DNA from: Leptospira adleri
GTDB lineage: Bacteria > Spirochaetota > Leptospiria > Leptospirales > Leptospiraceae
DNA: 64,000 nt
Assembly (NCBI RefSeq): GCF_002811985.1
Contig: NZ_NPDU01000006.1
Coordinates: 36,827 to 100,826 of the forward strand
Reading direction: 5' to 3'
The notes under the pieces: model-generated
Told to the model about the DNA's origin: nothing
Seen by the model: only the letters and a program-made list of their open reading frames with translations
Databases searched by the model: none
Translations under genes and position numbers: made by a program
In this document: one piece after another, positions 1 to 11,818 of the stretch
Numbering within the stretch: position 1 is the first letter of the stretch
Layout of the letters: every line of letters starts with the position of its first letter

Positions 1-1128
1 CATTCCGATCACGGTGGAGAATTCGGGAGAGGACGCTTTTTCCGCAAGTCCGCTGATTCCGCCGGGCCGCGCTCTGGATGCCGTTAGACGAAACACGTCT
101 TCGGCGAGAGTGTCGATTCCTTCGAGAAGACTTCCTCCTCCGGTGAGAATCACTCCTCCGGCGAGAAGTCCTTTTTTTCCGGACTTGACCAGTTCCTTGT
201 CCACCATCTCGAAGATTTCTCTCATCCTCGGTTCAATGATTGCCACCAATTCTTCTCTGAGAACCTGTCTCGCAGGTCTTCCGCTGATCGGAGGAATTTC
301 AATCGTTTCGGTCGGATCGATTTCGGAAAGAATGGTGTGGCCGTATCTTTTTTTAAGAAGTTCAGCGGTTTCTAAAGTCGTTTTCAGACCGATCGAGATA
401 TCGCTCGTTACGTTGATTCCGCCGAAAGGAATCACGGAAGAATAGGAAATTCCTCCGTCCACGTAGACGATGAGATCGCAGATCCCCGCGCCGATATCAA
501 GAACCGCGGTTCCGAGATCTTTTTCTCCGGAGGTCAAAACGGCTTCGGAAGAAGCGAGGCTGGAAAGAATCATAACCTCGCAATGAAGACCCGAAGATTC
601 AATGCATTTTTCTAAATTATGAATTGCTGTTATACCCGCGGTTACGATATGAACTTCCGCCTCCAATCGAACTCCTGTCATTCCGATCGGATCCCGAATG
701 CTCGTCTGATCGTCCACGGAAAATTCTTTGGAAAGAACATGAAGAATCTGCTGATCCGCAGGAACTCGAATCGCCTGTGCGGCCTCGATCACTCGGACGA
801 CATCGGGTTCCGCGACGGTTCGATCCCGGTTCGTGATCGCGACGACTCCTTTCGAGTTGTCGGCTTTTACGGTTTTGCCCGTGATATTGACCGCGACGGA
901 AGTGATCTCTTGTCCGGACATGAGCTCCGCTTCGCTTACGGCCTCGATGATGGAACGGGTGGTAGATTCAATATTGATGATGGATCCATTCTTCACACCC
1001 GAAGAAGGATAAGCACCGGTTCCGATGATTTCGACCTCGTACTCGGAGATGGGTCGGGCCACGACTACTTTTGTCAAAGAAGTCCCGAGATCCAAGGCCG
1101 CGATGATTCTATCTCTTGGTTCCAACAT
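1..1128 (-). CDS. ftsA: Cell division protein FtsA, 3'-truncated by window edge
   Basis: FtsA is the actin-like membrane tether for the FtsZ ring. About 376 codons are visible from the ATG at 1126-1128 and the frame stays open to position 1, so the C-terminal amphipathic membrane-targeting helix is not seen. Visible landmarks are the phosphate-1 motif [11 protein letters not shown] near the N-terminus, the phosphate-2 motif [13 protein letters not shown] around residues 205-217, and the adenosine-loop motif [11 protein letters not shown] near residue 350. The start lies one base after the ftsQ stop, so the two are translationally coupled. ftsZ is expected just outside the window. No anomaly was seen. 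Confidence 0.93.
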   Translation of the reverse strand, partial: MLEPRDRIIAALDLGTSLTKVVVARPISEYEVEIIGTGAYPSSGVKNGSIINIESTTRSIIEAVSEAELMSGQEITSVAVNITGKTVKADNSKGVVAITNRDRTVAEPDVVRVIEAAQAIRVPADQQILHVLSKEFSVDDQTSIRDPIGMTGVRLEAEVHIVTAGITAIHNLEKCIESSGLHCEVMILSSLASSEAVLTSGEKDLGTAVLDIGAGICDLIVYVDGGISYSSVIPFGGINVTSDISIGLKTTLETAELLKKRYGHTILSEIDPTETIEIPPISGRPARQVLREELVAIIEPRMREIFEMVDKELVKSGKKGLLAGGVILTGGGSLLEGIDTLAEDVFRLTASRARPGGISGLAEKASSPEFSTVIGM

Positions 1129-1129
1129 A

Positions 1130-1876
1130 TCAGTGATAGACTGCGTCTTCTCCTCTGATGTCTACGAGCTCGGATTGAATCTTGTCTTTTTCAAAATAGG
1201 CTAATATTGCGTAGAGTTTGCGGATTTGATCCCTATGAAGAAGGGTTCCGATTTGGATTCGTAATTGAATCGGCTCGTCCGCGAAAAAAAAGATTTCCCC
1301 GTCTTCTTGGAGGAGGACTTCCGAGATTCTGGACTTCAGAGCCGGGTACATTCGAAACGCTTGTTCTACGGAATTATAAAGATCACGAAAGCTCGCGTCT
1401 TGGATGAATCCGTTTTTGATCGGAAAGTTTCCGGAAAGAACACAGAGGTCTTTTTCCCTTACGTCGTCTTTGGAGAGGATCCTGAGTTCGGAATCGATTT
1501 CATAAAGATGTCCATCGGAATTTACGATGAAGGAGGCTTTTCTTTCGGTGAGTTCTATGAGGAGTTGGTCTTCCGACTTTTTTGTGATACGTGCAGAATT
1601 CACTCTCGGATACCTGGAGAGTTTTTTTTCCAGAAGATCCAAGTCCAGAGTATCGAAGGAGGTTCCGGGTTGAATTTCAAGCATTCTGACGATTTCTTCC
1701 GTTTTGAGCTTTTCGTGCCCCGTAATGATTAACTTATTCAGTTCTCGGGGAATTCCTTGAAGACGAAATCCGAGAATCGCCCCAATGCTCAAAATGCAGA
1801 TAAGAAGAGCCAAGAGGAGAATGTTTCTCCTTTTCTGCACGAATTCTCTTAGAAAGTCAATCAGATTATGTCTCAT
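1130..1876 (-). CDS. ftsQ: Cell division protein FtsQ/DivIB
   Basis: This 248-residue bitopic inner-membrane protein belongs to the divisome FtsQBL subcomplex. A short cytoplasmic tail (residues 1-16) precedes one membrane helix (about 17-37). A POTRA domain follows (about 44-113, starting [20 protein letters not shown]), then the FtsQ beta domain. The length is normal for the family. The identification rests on this architecture and on the position directly upstream of ftsA. The gene starts at the right edge of a divergent 355-bp region, so its promoter probably lies there. Confidence 0.88.
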   Translation of the reverse strand: MRHNLIDFLREFVQKRRNILLLALLICILSIGAILGFRLQGIPRELNKLIITGHEKLKTEEIVRMLEIQPGTSFDTLDLDLLEKKLSRYPRVNSARITKKSEDQLLIELTERKASFIVNSDGHLYEIDSELRILSKDDVREKDLCVLSGNFPIKNGFIQDASFRDLYNSVEQAFRMYPALKSRISEVLLQEDGEIFFFADEPIQLRIQIGTLLHRDQIRKLYAILAYFEKDKIQSELVDIRGEDAVYH

Positions 1877-2231
1877 AGATAGATCTTGGACTAAATTTCT
1901 TCTTTAGTTCCATTATCGGGAATTTCTTTGTAGAGTACAGCTTGTTTTTGAAGTTTGTTACTTCTCCCACTTGGAAAGAATCTTAAAGTCGGGAGAATTC
2001 GAAGATCCGAAAAGCAGCCATTCTCTCGAAAACGTCCGGAAAAAAGGGGAGTTCCCGCATTTCTTCGGAATACAAAGAAATTGCGATTTCGAGTGAAATC
2101 GGGAGATTTGGAACTGGCGGAAAAGATTCGTTTTTTTAGATTCTTCTTAGAATGTTATTTTTTCAAAAAAAGAAATCCTTCTTGGAAAGTGAAGAATCGA
2201 ATACCGATCTTATAATTATCCGAATTCATCT
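1877..2231. other. Divergent intergenic region ftsQ / MCE gene
   Basis: This 355-bp AT-rich region separates two divergently transcribed genes and should hold both promoters. Short reading frames inside it do not look like protein. It carries one copy of the dispersed GGAACTC-type motif, in the form GGGGAGTTCCCGC at 2046-2058. I could not assign promoter boxes with confidence. Confidence 0.6.
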
Positions 2232-3032
2232 ATGAATCTCTCAAAGCACACAACGGTCCTCACGGGCGTCATATTCTTCTTAGGATTTTCCCTCGGGATG
2301 TATATGGCCGTGGTAGAAAAGGCGGGGACCATAGACGATTATCCTTATACGATGAAGATCTATTATCCTCGCCTGGAAGGAATTCATCCGGGCGCTCCCG
2401 TAAGAATCCTGGGCGTGGAAAGAGGAATCGTTCGAAGTTTGGATGTGGTTCCGATCGACGAAGTGGGCGACCAAAGATTTTTAAACAAGGATCAGACGAA
2501 GGCAATCGAGATTGTGATTCGTCTGAAGGAACCGATCACTCTCTGGGATAATTATAAGATTACGTTTCAGACGAACACGATTCTTTCGGGAAGAACGATC
2601 GATATCGATCCGGGTTCTTCGGAGAAAGAGGATACAACGTTCTTTCAGCCCACTTATCTCGAAGACGAACAGAGGGCTCCCGACTTTCTTCCCTCCGCGG
2701 ATTATTTCGACGATTTTTTCGCCGCTTCCACCGGAGTGATTCGCGAGAATCGCGAAGACATTCGGGCTTCTTTTAACAATCTCTACGAAATTTCCGAAAA
2801 ACTCAAATCCAATCGAGGGACCATTCCGAAGATGATTCATTCTCCGGAGACTTACGACAACGTGATGGAACTTCTTACTGACGCGAGAATTTTCAGTAAC
2901 GACGCTCGACGTTATTCGGAAGGCTATCGAAAACTCGAACGCTCCGCTCCCGCGCCCTTTACGATCAATTTGTATCGAAGGACGACTCTCATCGGGAGCG
3001 TCGGAAACGACTACTACTTCGGCAAGCTCTGA
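2232..3032 (+). CDS. MCE/MlaD-family membrane-anchored lipid-transport protein
   Basis: This 266-residue protein has one N-terminal membrane helix (about 9-28). A single MCE domain follows (about 38-125), with the typical stretch [17 protein letters not shown] and, later, [16 protein letters not shown] proteins are substrate-binding parts of ABC-type lipid transporters between the inner and outer membranes. Residues 140-235 look helical and may oligomerise. No MlaE permease or MlaF ATPase gene is adjacent, so any partners are elsewhere. The gene is monocistronic. Lipid transport is inferred from the family. Confidence 0.82.
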   Translation: MNLSKHTTVLTGVIFFLGFSLGMYMAVVEKAGTIDDYPYTMKIYYPRLEGIHPGAPVRILGVERGIVRSLDVVPIDEVGDQRFLNKDQTKAIEIVIRLKEPITLWDNYKITFQTNTILSGRTIDIDPGSSEKEDTTFFQPTYLEDEQRAPDFLPSADYFDDFFAASTGVIRENREDIRASFNNLYEISEKLKSNRGTIPKMIHSPETYDNVMELLTDARIFSNDARRYSEGYRKLERSAPAPFTINLYRRTTLIGSVGNDYYFGKL

Positions 3033-3105
3033 TTTTGTTTGGAAAAGTTTTTTGGTTTTTTTCATTCTTCGAAGAGGTTAGAATTTTTCCGATCTTAATA
3101 TGGAA

Positions 3106-3120
3106 CGGACCTAAAGTCCG
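3106..3120. repeat. Short stem-loop CGGAC-ctaaa-GTCCG
   Basis: A five-base-pair stem with a five-base loop lies downstream of the MCE gene. An almost identical stem-loop (CGGAC-ttaaa-GTCCG) lies at 52251-52265, where a T tract follows it. This copy lacks the T tract, so terminator function is uncertain. Confidence 0.4.
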
Positions 3121-3246
3121 AAGCAAACGAAATTCGATATTTCATTCTATGTCGAAACGACAAAAGAAGAATCTTAGGTGGAGAAATTATGACTTTGAAT
3201 TCTAAAAATCTTCTCTTGATTCTTTTTTAATATAGGAGATCCTACA

Positions 3247-3669
3247 TTGAAACATCCTAATTTAGAGATTATCGATCGTTTTTTCGAAGCCTATATCCAA
3301 AAAGATCGTACGACGTTAGAGAGCGTCCTCTCCGCCGATGCGAAGTGGAGTTTTCCGGGACAAAATCCTTTCAGTGGTCGGAAGAACGGCTTTGAGGAAG
3401 TCATCCAATTTTTTGATACGATGAGTTCCGTCATGGGTAAATCAAACGTAAGAGCCGAAAAATTGATTATCGCCGCGACTGATGAATACGTTATCGAAAG
3501 CCAACACATCTTTACAAATAGAGAAGATGGAATCAACTTGGATCATCTTGTCTGTGTTCTCTGGAAATTCGCGGGAGGAAAGATCGTGGAAGGAATTCAT
3601 TTCTTTGCGAGTCCGGTCGAAGCCGATTCTTTCTTTACTAAGATTTTTCAGATAAATTCTAAATCTTGA
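3247..3669 (+). CDS. SnoaL-like / NTF2-fold protein
   Basis: This 140-residue soluble protein has the SnoaL/nuclear-transport-factor-2 layout: an N-terminal helix with RFFEAYIQKDRTTLESVLSADAKWSFPG, a central GFEEVIQFFDTM helix, and a beta-sheet ending in GGKIVEGIHFFASPVEAD. Such folds serve as small isomerases, cyclases or polyketide-modifying enzymes, or as binding domains; the substrate cannot be told. The start chosen is TTG at 3247, preceded by a well-spaced AGGAG at about 3235. The gene stands alone, just before a tandem repeat array. Confidence 0.72.
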   Translation: MKHPNLEIIDRFFEAYIQKDRTTLESVLSADAKWSFPGQNPFSGRKNGFEEVIQFFDTMSSVMGKSNVRAEKLIIAATDEYVIESQHIFTNREDGINLDHLVCVLWKFAGGKIVEGIHFFASPVEADSFFTKIFQINSKS

Positions 3670-3766
3670 TTTTCCTTTGGAAGATTCATTTCTGAATTTT
3701 TTCGGGCTTTCGAAAAAGAATTTTTGTCGGAGAAATTGTTGGTCCTTCTTGCAAAGGTTCGATTTG

Positions 3767-4090
3767 GGAGTTCCTACATTTCAGAGCACCACGGCCCGAT
3801 TCTGAAACTTCAACCGAAGGAGTTCCTACATTTCAGAGAATCACGGCTCGAATATGAAACATCAAACCAAGAAGATACTACATTAAATCCACGAATGGCT
3901 CAATAAATTCAGATGAGGAGAATTAGTTCCTACATTTCAGAGAACCACGGCCCGATTCTGAAACTTCAACCGAAGGAGTTCCTACATTTCAGAGAATCAC
4001 GGCTCGATTCTGAAACTTCAACCGAAGGAGTTCCTACATTTTAGAGCACCACGGCTCGATTCTGAAACTTCAATCGAAGGAGTTCCTACT
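3767..4090. repeat. 52-bp tandem repeat array A
   Basis: Seven units begin at 3767, 3819, 3871, 3923, 3975, 4027 and 4079, each step exactly 52 bp. Every unit opens with the motif GGAGTTCCTAC, except the decayed third unit. The rest of the unit contains CACGGCCCGATTCTGAAAC and is nearly identical between copies. The reading frame through the array (3724-3906) looks non-coding. The array ends 42 bp before the glycosyltransferase start at 4132 and so occupies that operon's upstream region. It is not a CRISPR, because the inter-motif sequences are themselves repeated. Confidence 0.9.
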
Positions 4091-4131
4091 TTCTCTCAAC
4101 GAAGAAATCAAAATCTGCCGATGAGACCAAT

Positions 4132-5232
<1,101 letters not shown>

Positions 5233-5237
5233 TTGTT

Positions 5238-5462
5238 TTGATTCTACTCCATAGACTGAAAGGGGACGAATTCGTGCTCAACGCATCTCATATCGAGTGC
5301 CTTGAAGCCAATCCGGATACTACGATCACCCTTTCCAACGATAGAAAGTTTGTGGTAAAGGAATCCATTCCCGAAGTTATCGAAAAAATTTTAGAATATA
5401 AGAAACGGATTCTTGTATTTCCTCTGAGCTCTTCTCCGGACCAGTTCAAAAGGGTGGAATAA
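5238..5462 (+). CDS. flbD: FlbD-family flagellar protein
   Basis: This 74-residue protein matches the small FlbD family found next to motA in spirochetes and Firmicutes. It opens MILLHRLKGDEFVLNASHIE and has a beta-rich core followed by a helix. The start is TTG at 5238. It lies between the glycosyltransferase (5 bp) and motA (6 bp). The molecular role of FlbD is not established; its conservation beside the stator genes suggests a flagellar function. Confidence 0.88.
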   Translation: MILLHRLKGDEFVLNASHIECLEANPDTTITLSNDRKFVVKESIPEVIEKILEYKKRILVFPLSSSPDQFKRVE

Positions 5463-5468
5463 AAAATT

Positions 5469-6251
<783 letters not shown>

Positions 6252-6266
6252 GATCGGGCTTTTATT

Positions 6267-7094
<828 letters not shown>

Positions 7095-7134
7095 CCGGAA
7101 GAGCGACTAACGTTAAAATTCAGGAGGCAAACCA

Positions 7135-7658
<524 letters not shown>

Positions 7659-7659
<1 letters not shown>

Positions 7660-8399
7660 TGAGAAAAATTCTCGGCGTAATACCGGCGCGTTATGCGAGT
7701 TCTCGCTTTCCCGGAAAGCCGCTCGCGAAGATCGGCGACAGAACGATGATAGAGTGGACGTATCGGAACGCCTCCCGGTCTTCCACACTTTCAGAGTTGG
7801 TGGTCGCCACTGATGACGAACGGATTCACCAAACCGTAATCGGATTCGGTGGGATGAGCGTTCTTACAAGTCCGGAACATCCTTCGGGAACCGATCGTAT
7901 CATAGAAGTCGCGGAAAAATTCTCGGAGTATCCCGTGATCGTCAACATTCAAGGAGACGAACCCGGAATCGAACCGGAGCTCATCGATGGGGTTGCGAGT
8001 ATGAAAGCCTCTCATCCGGAATGGACGATGAGCACCGCAGCTGTTCCACTTTTAGATCCGGCTCACGGAACGGATCCGAACCGAGTGAAAGTCATTGTCG
8101 ATCACAACGGAAAGGCGATCTACTTTTCCAGATCGCTTATACCGAGTCAGTTCAAAGTAAAAGTTCCGCTCTTCCGTCATTTGGGAATTTACGGATACGA
8201 TCGGGAATTCTTATTAAAATACAATTCTCTCCCTAAAAGTAATCTGGAAGAATCGGAATCTCTTGAACAACTCAGAGCGATCGAAGCCGGTTATGGAATC
8301 GGCGTTTACCTTGCAAAAGAAGCGGGATTGTCCGTGGACACGCCGGAAGACCTGGAGATCGTGATTTTGGATTTTAAAAAGAGAGAATGGATTACTTAA
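7659..8399 (+). CDS. kdsB: 3-deoxy-manno-octulosonate cytidylyltransferase (CMP-KDO synthetase)
   Basis: KdsB activates KDO with CTP for attachment to lipid A in the cytoplasm. The 246-residue length is standard. The nucleotide-binding opening is GVIPARYASSRFPGKPLAKI; other landmarks are NIQGDEPGIEPELID, HLGIYGYDREFL, and SLEQLRAIEAGYGIGV near the C-terminus. The start overlaps the fliL stop by one base, which places this LPS gene in the flagellar operon. The 3' end overlaps the convergent STAS gene by 8 bp. Confidence 0.95.
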
Positions 8400-8730
8400 G
8401 AGCTTCTTGAAGAGTGTTGTGGATTAAGACGAAATCGGTTAAACCGACAATATCCATAACTTTTCTAAAATGCTCGTTGAGACCCGCGAATTCGATTTTC
8501 CCTTTCGTTTCGGACGCTCTCGTGATCAAGCTGATGAGGGTCGCGATTCCCGCGGAATTGATATACGAAGTTCCTTGAAAGTTCAAAATCACTCTGCTTC
8601 TTTTATCGGCGGGGATGGATTCGTATTTTCCGATGATTTCCTCGTCCGCTTCGGAAGTGATCTCTCCTTCGATGTGAATGATGGGAACGGAAACGGTGAG
8701 ATCTACGAAAATTTTGAAATCGTCGGACAT
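8392..8730 (-). CDS. STAS-domain anti-sigma factor antagonist
   Basis: This 112-residue protein consists of one STAS domain. The conserved loop is NFQGTSYINSAGIATLISLI, where the Ser in NSAG fits the phosphorylation site that controls binding to a serine kinase in partner-switching systems. No kinase gene is adjacent. The window has a second STAS protein (54401-54733) and two SpoIIE phosphatases (45.7-49.2 kb) that could act on such proteins; that link is inferred. The gene converges on kdsB with a short tail-to-tail overlap. Confidence 0.88.
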   Translation of the reverse strand: MSDDFKIFVDLTVSVPIIHIEGEITSEADEEIIGKYESIPADKRSRVILNFQGTSYINSAGIATLISLITRASETKGKIEFAGLNEHFRKVMDIVGLTDFVLIHNTLQEALK

Positions 8731-8779
8731 AAGGAATCTTTCAACTAAAAACAGCTAAATTCTATTAAAGTCAATCGAA

Positions 8780-8995
8780 TTACGCATAATTTCCGAGTTC
8801 GATCGCCGACAATTGATCAAATTGCTTTCCGCATTTTTTACAGAAGAATTTTACTTCCTTCGGCTTGGATGAAATTCCGAAAAGAATCAAAAAGATTCCT
8901 AATTTTGTGTAAGTTTTTTTTTCTTGAGCGTTCGGAGAAGTTCTACTGATTCCGCAATTTTCGCCGCAGGGCGGCAATTGGTTCTTTGAGTTCAC
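8780..8995 (-). CDS. Small hypothetical protein with Cys pairs
   Basis: This 71-residue protein is not recognised. It has CGENCG near residues 11-16, a hydrophobic segment KLGIFLILFGISS (about 32-44) and a C-terminal FFCKKCGKQFD that could form half of a zinc ribbon. The start is GTG. It lies between the STAS gene and a cytochrome c gene on the same strand. It could be a small zinc-ribbon protein, or a degraded gene. Confidence 0.45.
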   Translation of the reverse strand: MNSKNQLPPCGENCGISRTSPNAQEKKTYTKLGIFLILFGISSKPKEVKFFCKKCGKQFDQLSAIELGNYA

Positions 8996-9048
8996 AAGAG
9001 TAGGATCCTTTCGGGGTGTAAAAAATACCAGTCGAAAAACCGGAAGGT

Positions 9049-9075
9049 GGGTCGGAAAATAAGAATCTCCGACCC
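9049..9075 (-). terminator. Candidate intrinsic terminator after the cytochrome c gene
   Basis: Perfect 8-bp arms GGGTCGGA (9049-9056) and TCCGACCC (9068-9075) enclose an 11-base loop. On the minus strand a short T tract follows about ten bases later. The hairpin lies 12 bp beyond the cytochrome stop codon. Confidence 0.6.
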
Positions 9076-9087
9076 GAAAAGAAAATC

Positions 9088-9507
9088 TTAGTTTTGAGTA
9101 AGATGAACTACGTATTTAGCCAGTAGTTTGATATTCTCATCGCCTAAGAATTTGTAAGCGACCATCGGTCCACCGGGAATCCCGTTGTTCAGAGTTTTCA
9201 AAACTCCGGCTTCGGTGTTTCCGTTTTTCCACTGTCCGGCAGGAGCCTTATAGTTACGAGGTTTCGGATTCAGGCTTGCAGCAGCGGCTCCGTCTCCGGC
9301 GCCTTTTTCACCATGGCAAGAAGCGCAGTTTTGCAAAAAGATTTCCTGTCCTTTTTGAAGTTCCGGGCTGAGGGTGGAAGCTGCAGTTTCGGTTGCGGCA
9401 GGCGCGGACGCATCAGCCGGTTTCTCGGACTTATCTCCGCAGTTCAAAAAAAGAACCAGAGAGGTAAGAGCGATCGCGATGGAAATGATCATATTCTTGG
9501 AGTTCAT
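9088..9507 (-). CDS. Cytochrome c lipoprotein (single haem)
   Basis: This 139-residue predicted lipoprotein has a hydrophobic signal ending LFLNC, with Cys23 as the lipidation site, then an Ala/Thr/Pro-rich linker. A class I cytochrome c domain follows, with one haem site CASCH (about residues 61-65) and a distal Met candidate in GGPMVAYKF. It probably carries electrons in the periplasm. It is monocistronic, with a candidate terminator directly downstream. The redox partner is not evident. Confidence 0.88.
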   Translation of the reverse strand: MNSKNMIISIAIALTSLVLFLNCGDKSEKPADASAPAATETAASTLSPELQKGQEIFLQNCASCHGEKGAGDGAAAASLNPKPRNYKAPAGQWKNGNTEAGVLKTLNNGIPGGPMVAYKFLGDENIKLLAKYVVHLTQN

Positions 9508-9626
9508 CGAAAATCACCTCTATTTGTGCAACCAGCATATCTTGGGATGAAATTTCACGATAGAATTTTTTTGTCAGGTTATTGTCATGGGACTTGATTT
9601 TTCTCAAGTCCTCATTGGATCGGAAG

Positions 9627-9983
9627 TCAGGCCGGCACGAAGATAAAACCGGTTCCGGATTCTTCCTTTGAGAATTTTACGGGAAGATCGATTTGAACGG
9701 ACTCAGTGACCGAAATTCCGTCGACTTCCCCTTCTAAAAGACCCATCGTTTTGATTCCTTCTTCCAATTCGACGACCGCCAAAACATAAGGCGCCCTTTT
9801 GGAGAGATGACCGAAGCCAACGTGAACTACTGTGTAAGTATAGATCTTACCGTTTCCCGAAAATTGAATTTCGGATGTGTCCGAACTTCCGCAACTCGTG
9901 CACGCGATCGATGGTTCGGTCATTTGAAAACCGCAGGAATTGCATTTCTTTCCTTTCAAAATTTCTAATATAGTTTCCGACAT
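9627..9983 (-). CDS. DUF35 OB-fold Zn-ribbon protein (thiolase partner)
   Basis: This is a small DUF35 protein: an N-terminal zinc ribbon (CNSCG then CTSCG) followed by an OB fold with YTYTVVHVGFGHLSKRAPYV. Such proteins pair with thiolase-like enzymes and bind acyl-CoA substrates. I start it at the ATG at 9983, which has an AGAGGG ribosome-binding site and lies two bases after the thiolase stop. A longer frame to 10013 would overlap the thiolase. The tight spacing supports a functional pair. Confidence 0.85.
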   Translation of the reverse strand: MSETILEILKGKKCNSCGFQMTEPSIACTSCGSSDTSEIQFSGNGKIYTYTVVHVGFGHLSKRAPYVLAVVELEEGIKTMGLLEGEVDGISVTESVQIDLPVKFSKEESGTGFIFVPA

Positions 9984-9985
9984 TT

Positions 9986-11146
9986 TTAAACCCTCTGAAG
10001 AATGTGAATACAACTTACCGCGCCCGGACCGCCCAGGACGTGCGTCATCGCGGTTCTTGCGTTTGTTACCTGACGTTTATCTGCTTGATCCCTGAGTTGA
10101 AAGGTCATCTCTACGACTTGGCCGACTCCGGTGGCTCCCACGGGATGTCCCTTTGCTTTGAGTCCGCCCGAGGTGTTTACGGGAAGTTTTCCGCCAAGTC
10201 GGGTATGGCCGTCCATCGTAAAGGGGCCGCCTTTTCCCTTCTCCACAAAACCAAGATCTTCTATGTTGATGATTTCAGTAATCGTAAAACAATCGTGACA
10301 CTCCAAAACGTCGACGTCTTCTCTTTTTACGCCGGACATTTTGAACGCTTCCGCCGCGGCTTGAATGCTCGCCGGGAAACTGACCGAATCTTTTTTGAGA
10401 GCCACGTTGAAATAGTCTCCTCCGATTCCGGAACCTTTGATGAGGATCGGATTTTTACGGACGGATTTCGCTTTGTCCAAGGTTGTGATGACGATCGCCG
10501 CGCTCGCGTCCGTTACTAAAGAAACGTCGTGAAAACCGAAGGGTGTGGTTACCATTCTGGCTCTCATGATATTGTTAAACGAAATCTCTTTTTGTTTGTG
10601 AGCGAACGGGTTGAGGCTACCGTGAAAATAATTCTTTTCGGCGACTTTGGAGAGCATTTCCTTCGTAGTTCCGAACTCGTGCATGTGACGGATCGCGTTG
10701 AGCGCGAAACCGGAAGGACCGGAGATACAATAACCTCCTTCCACGTCCGCGTCTTGTCCTCTCGCCACGATTTCCATTGTGGTTTCCGGATCGAGTCCGT
10801 TCATTTTTTCCACGCCCAAAACCAAGACCGTATCGTAAATTCCCGCCGCTACGGATAAGAATCCCTGACGGACCGCGATGCCGCCGGAGGCACAAGCGCC
10901 TTCAGTTCGGATCGCGGGTTTATCGCCTAATCCTAGTAAGTTGGCCGCGTAAGAACCCATCGTATTTTGACGGTTGAATTCGTTTCCAGCGTAATTGCCG
11001 ACAAAGACGGCCTGGATTTCCTTTCGATCGATTCCGGAATCCAAGATGGCTCCGTTTCCGGCCTCGGTGACAAGATCTCTTAGGGTTCGATCCTTGTGGT
11101 TTCCGTGTTCCGTTTCATAAGCGCCGATGATCGCTACTTCCCGCAT
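9986..11146 (-). CDS. Thiolase-family protein (SCP2-type acetyl-CoA acyltransferase)
   Basis: This 386-residue protein has the thiolase fold. The nucleophilic Cys sits in TEGACASGGIAVRQG (about residue 85). It has ECHDCFTITEI near residue 287 and the C-terminal GLKAKGHPVGATGVGQ motif holding a catalytic His. The sequence resembles SCP-x/DUF35-associated thiolases rather than housekeeping FadA. It is co-transcribed with the DUF35 gene two bases downstream. The acyl substrate is unknown; lipid or sterol-type degradation, or acyl condensation, are both possible. Confidence 0.86.
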   Translation of the reverse strand: MREVAIIGAYETEHGNHKDRTLRDLVTEAGNGAILDSGIDRKEIQAVFVGNYAGNEFNRQNTMGSYAANLLGLGDKPAIRTEGACASGGIAVRQGFLSVAAGIYDTVLVLGVEKMNGLDPETTMEIVARGQDADVEGGYCISGPSGFALNAIRHMHEFGTTKEMLSKVAEKNYFHGSLNPFAHKQKEISFNNIMRARMVTTPFGFHDVSLVTDASAAIVITTLDKAKSVRKNPILIKGSGIGGDYFNVALKKDSVSFPASIQAAAEAFKMSGVKREDVDVLECHDCFTITEIINIEDLGFVEKGKGGPFTMDGHTRLGGKLPVNTSGGLKAKGHPVGATGVGQVVEMTFQLRDQADKRQVTNARTAMTHVLGGPGAVSCIHILQRV

Positions 11147-11818
11147 ACAAGATTCTCCGTTTAGTAAATTAGAATTTTAGAATGTGATAATTTTTAAAAC
11201 GCCGATCCCCGCAAACCTGAAGGAAGATATACTTTGTGAACAATTGTTTATCGATGTGTTCATGTTCGATCGGAATCTATGGGAGAAGAATTCGGAACTC
11301 CGCGGAGAATGCACTTCTTTTTTAAGGCGAAACTTTCGTTCTTGGAAAGGGAAACGATAGAATCGGAAGCCTGCTTTTAAAAAAGGAGATTCCGTAAGAG
11401 CATTTCCTTTACGGGAAAGACATAGAATCGATCGACTCAATCCTTTCGAATTTTGATTCGTGGATCAGATGCAGTCCATTTAGGATGCGCGATATTCTTG
11501 CGCGTGGAACTTGTGTTGGTCGGAGAAACGTCAACAAGACGGAAGTTCTGTAAAATATCCTGATCCTTTCTATCCTTGTAAAATTGTCTCAGGAAATGCT
11601 CGATTCTTTCGAATCTTAGCGCAAAGTTCGGATTACGCATTTTGAAATCGGAAGACGGTAAAGTTCTTTCCGGTTGAAATTGGTTCGGGTCCGGGCAATG
11701 GGTAAAAACGATCTTCAGCGAATGTTCCAACCTTATCGAATTTTTCGAAAAGCGATAAGTCGCTATTTTTAAAATAGATTCTATTTATATAATGTTTTGG
11801 GTGGATTGCTCGCAAAAA
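11147..11818. other. Intergenic region without a confident gene
   Basis: This 672-bp stretch lies between the thiolase start and the 3' end of a beta-barrel gene. Minus-strand frames at 11177-11440, 11437-11730 and 11633-11815 are short and unrecognised. The 11437-11730 frame (97 codons) is the most protein-like and is listed separately. The right end is AT-rich. Confidence 0.45.
11437..11730 (-). CDS. Doubtful small hypothetical protein or gene remnant
   Basis: This 97-codon frame includes FERIEHFLRQFYKDRKDQD and NIAHPKWTASDP. I recognise no family. There is no signal peptide, membrane segment or clear ribosome-binding site. Other minus-strand frames overlap both ends, which would fit the remnant of a larger frameshifted gene. 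Kept only as a low-confidence call. Confidence 0.25.
   Translation of the reverse strand: MEHSLKIVFTHCPDPNQFQPERTLPSSDFKMRNPNFALRFERIEHFLRQFYKDRKDQDILQNFRLVDVSPTNTSSTRKNIAHPKWTASDPRIKIRKD

Noticed and set aside
3724..3906. A 60-codon frame through tandem array A
   Set aside because: It translates repeat units only, and array units do not preserve a frame (52 is not divisible by 3).
11177..11440. An 87-codon minus-strand frame
   Set aside because: Composition (Ser/Phe/Arg-rich) and lack of start signals or domains make it a chance frame.
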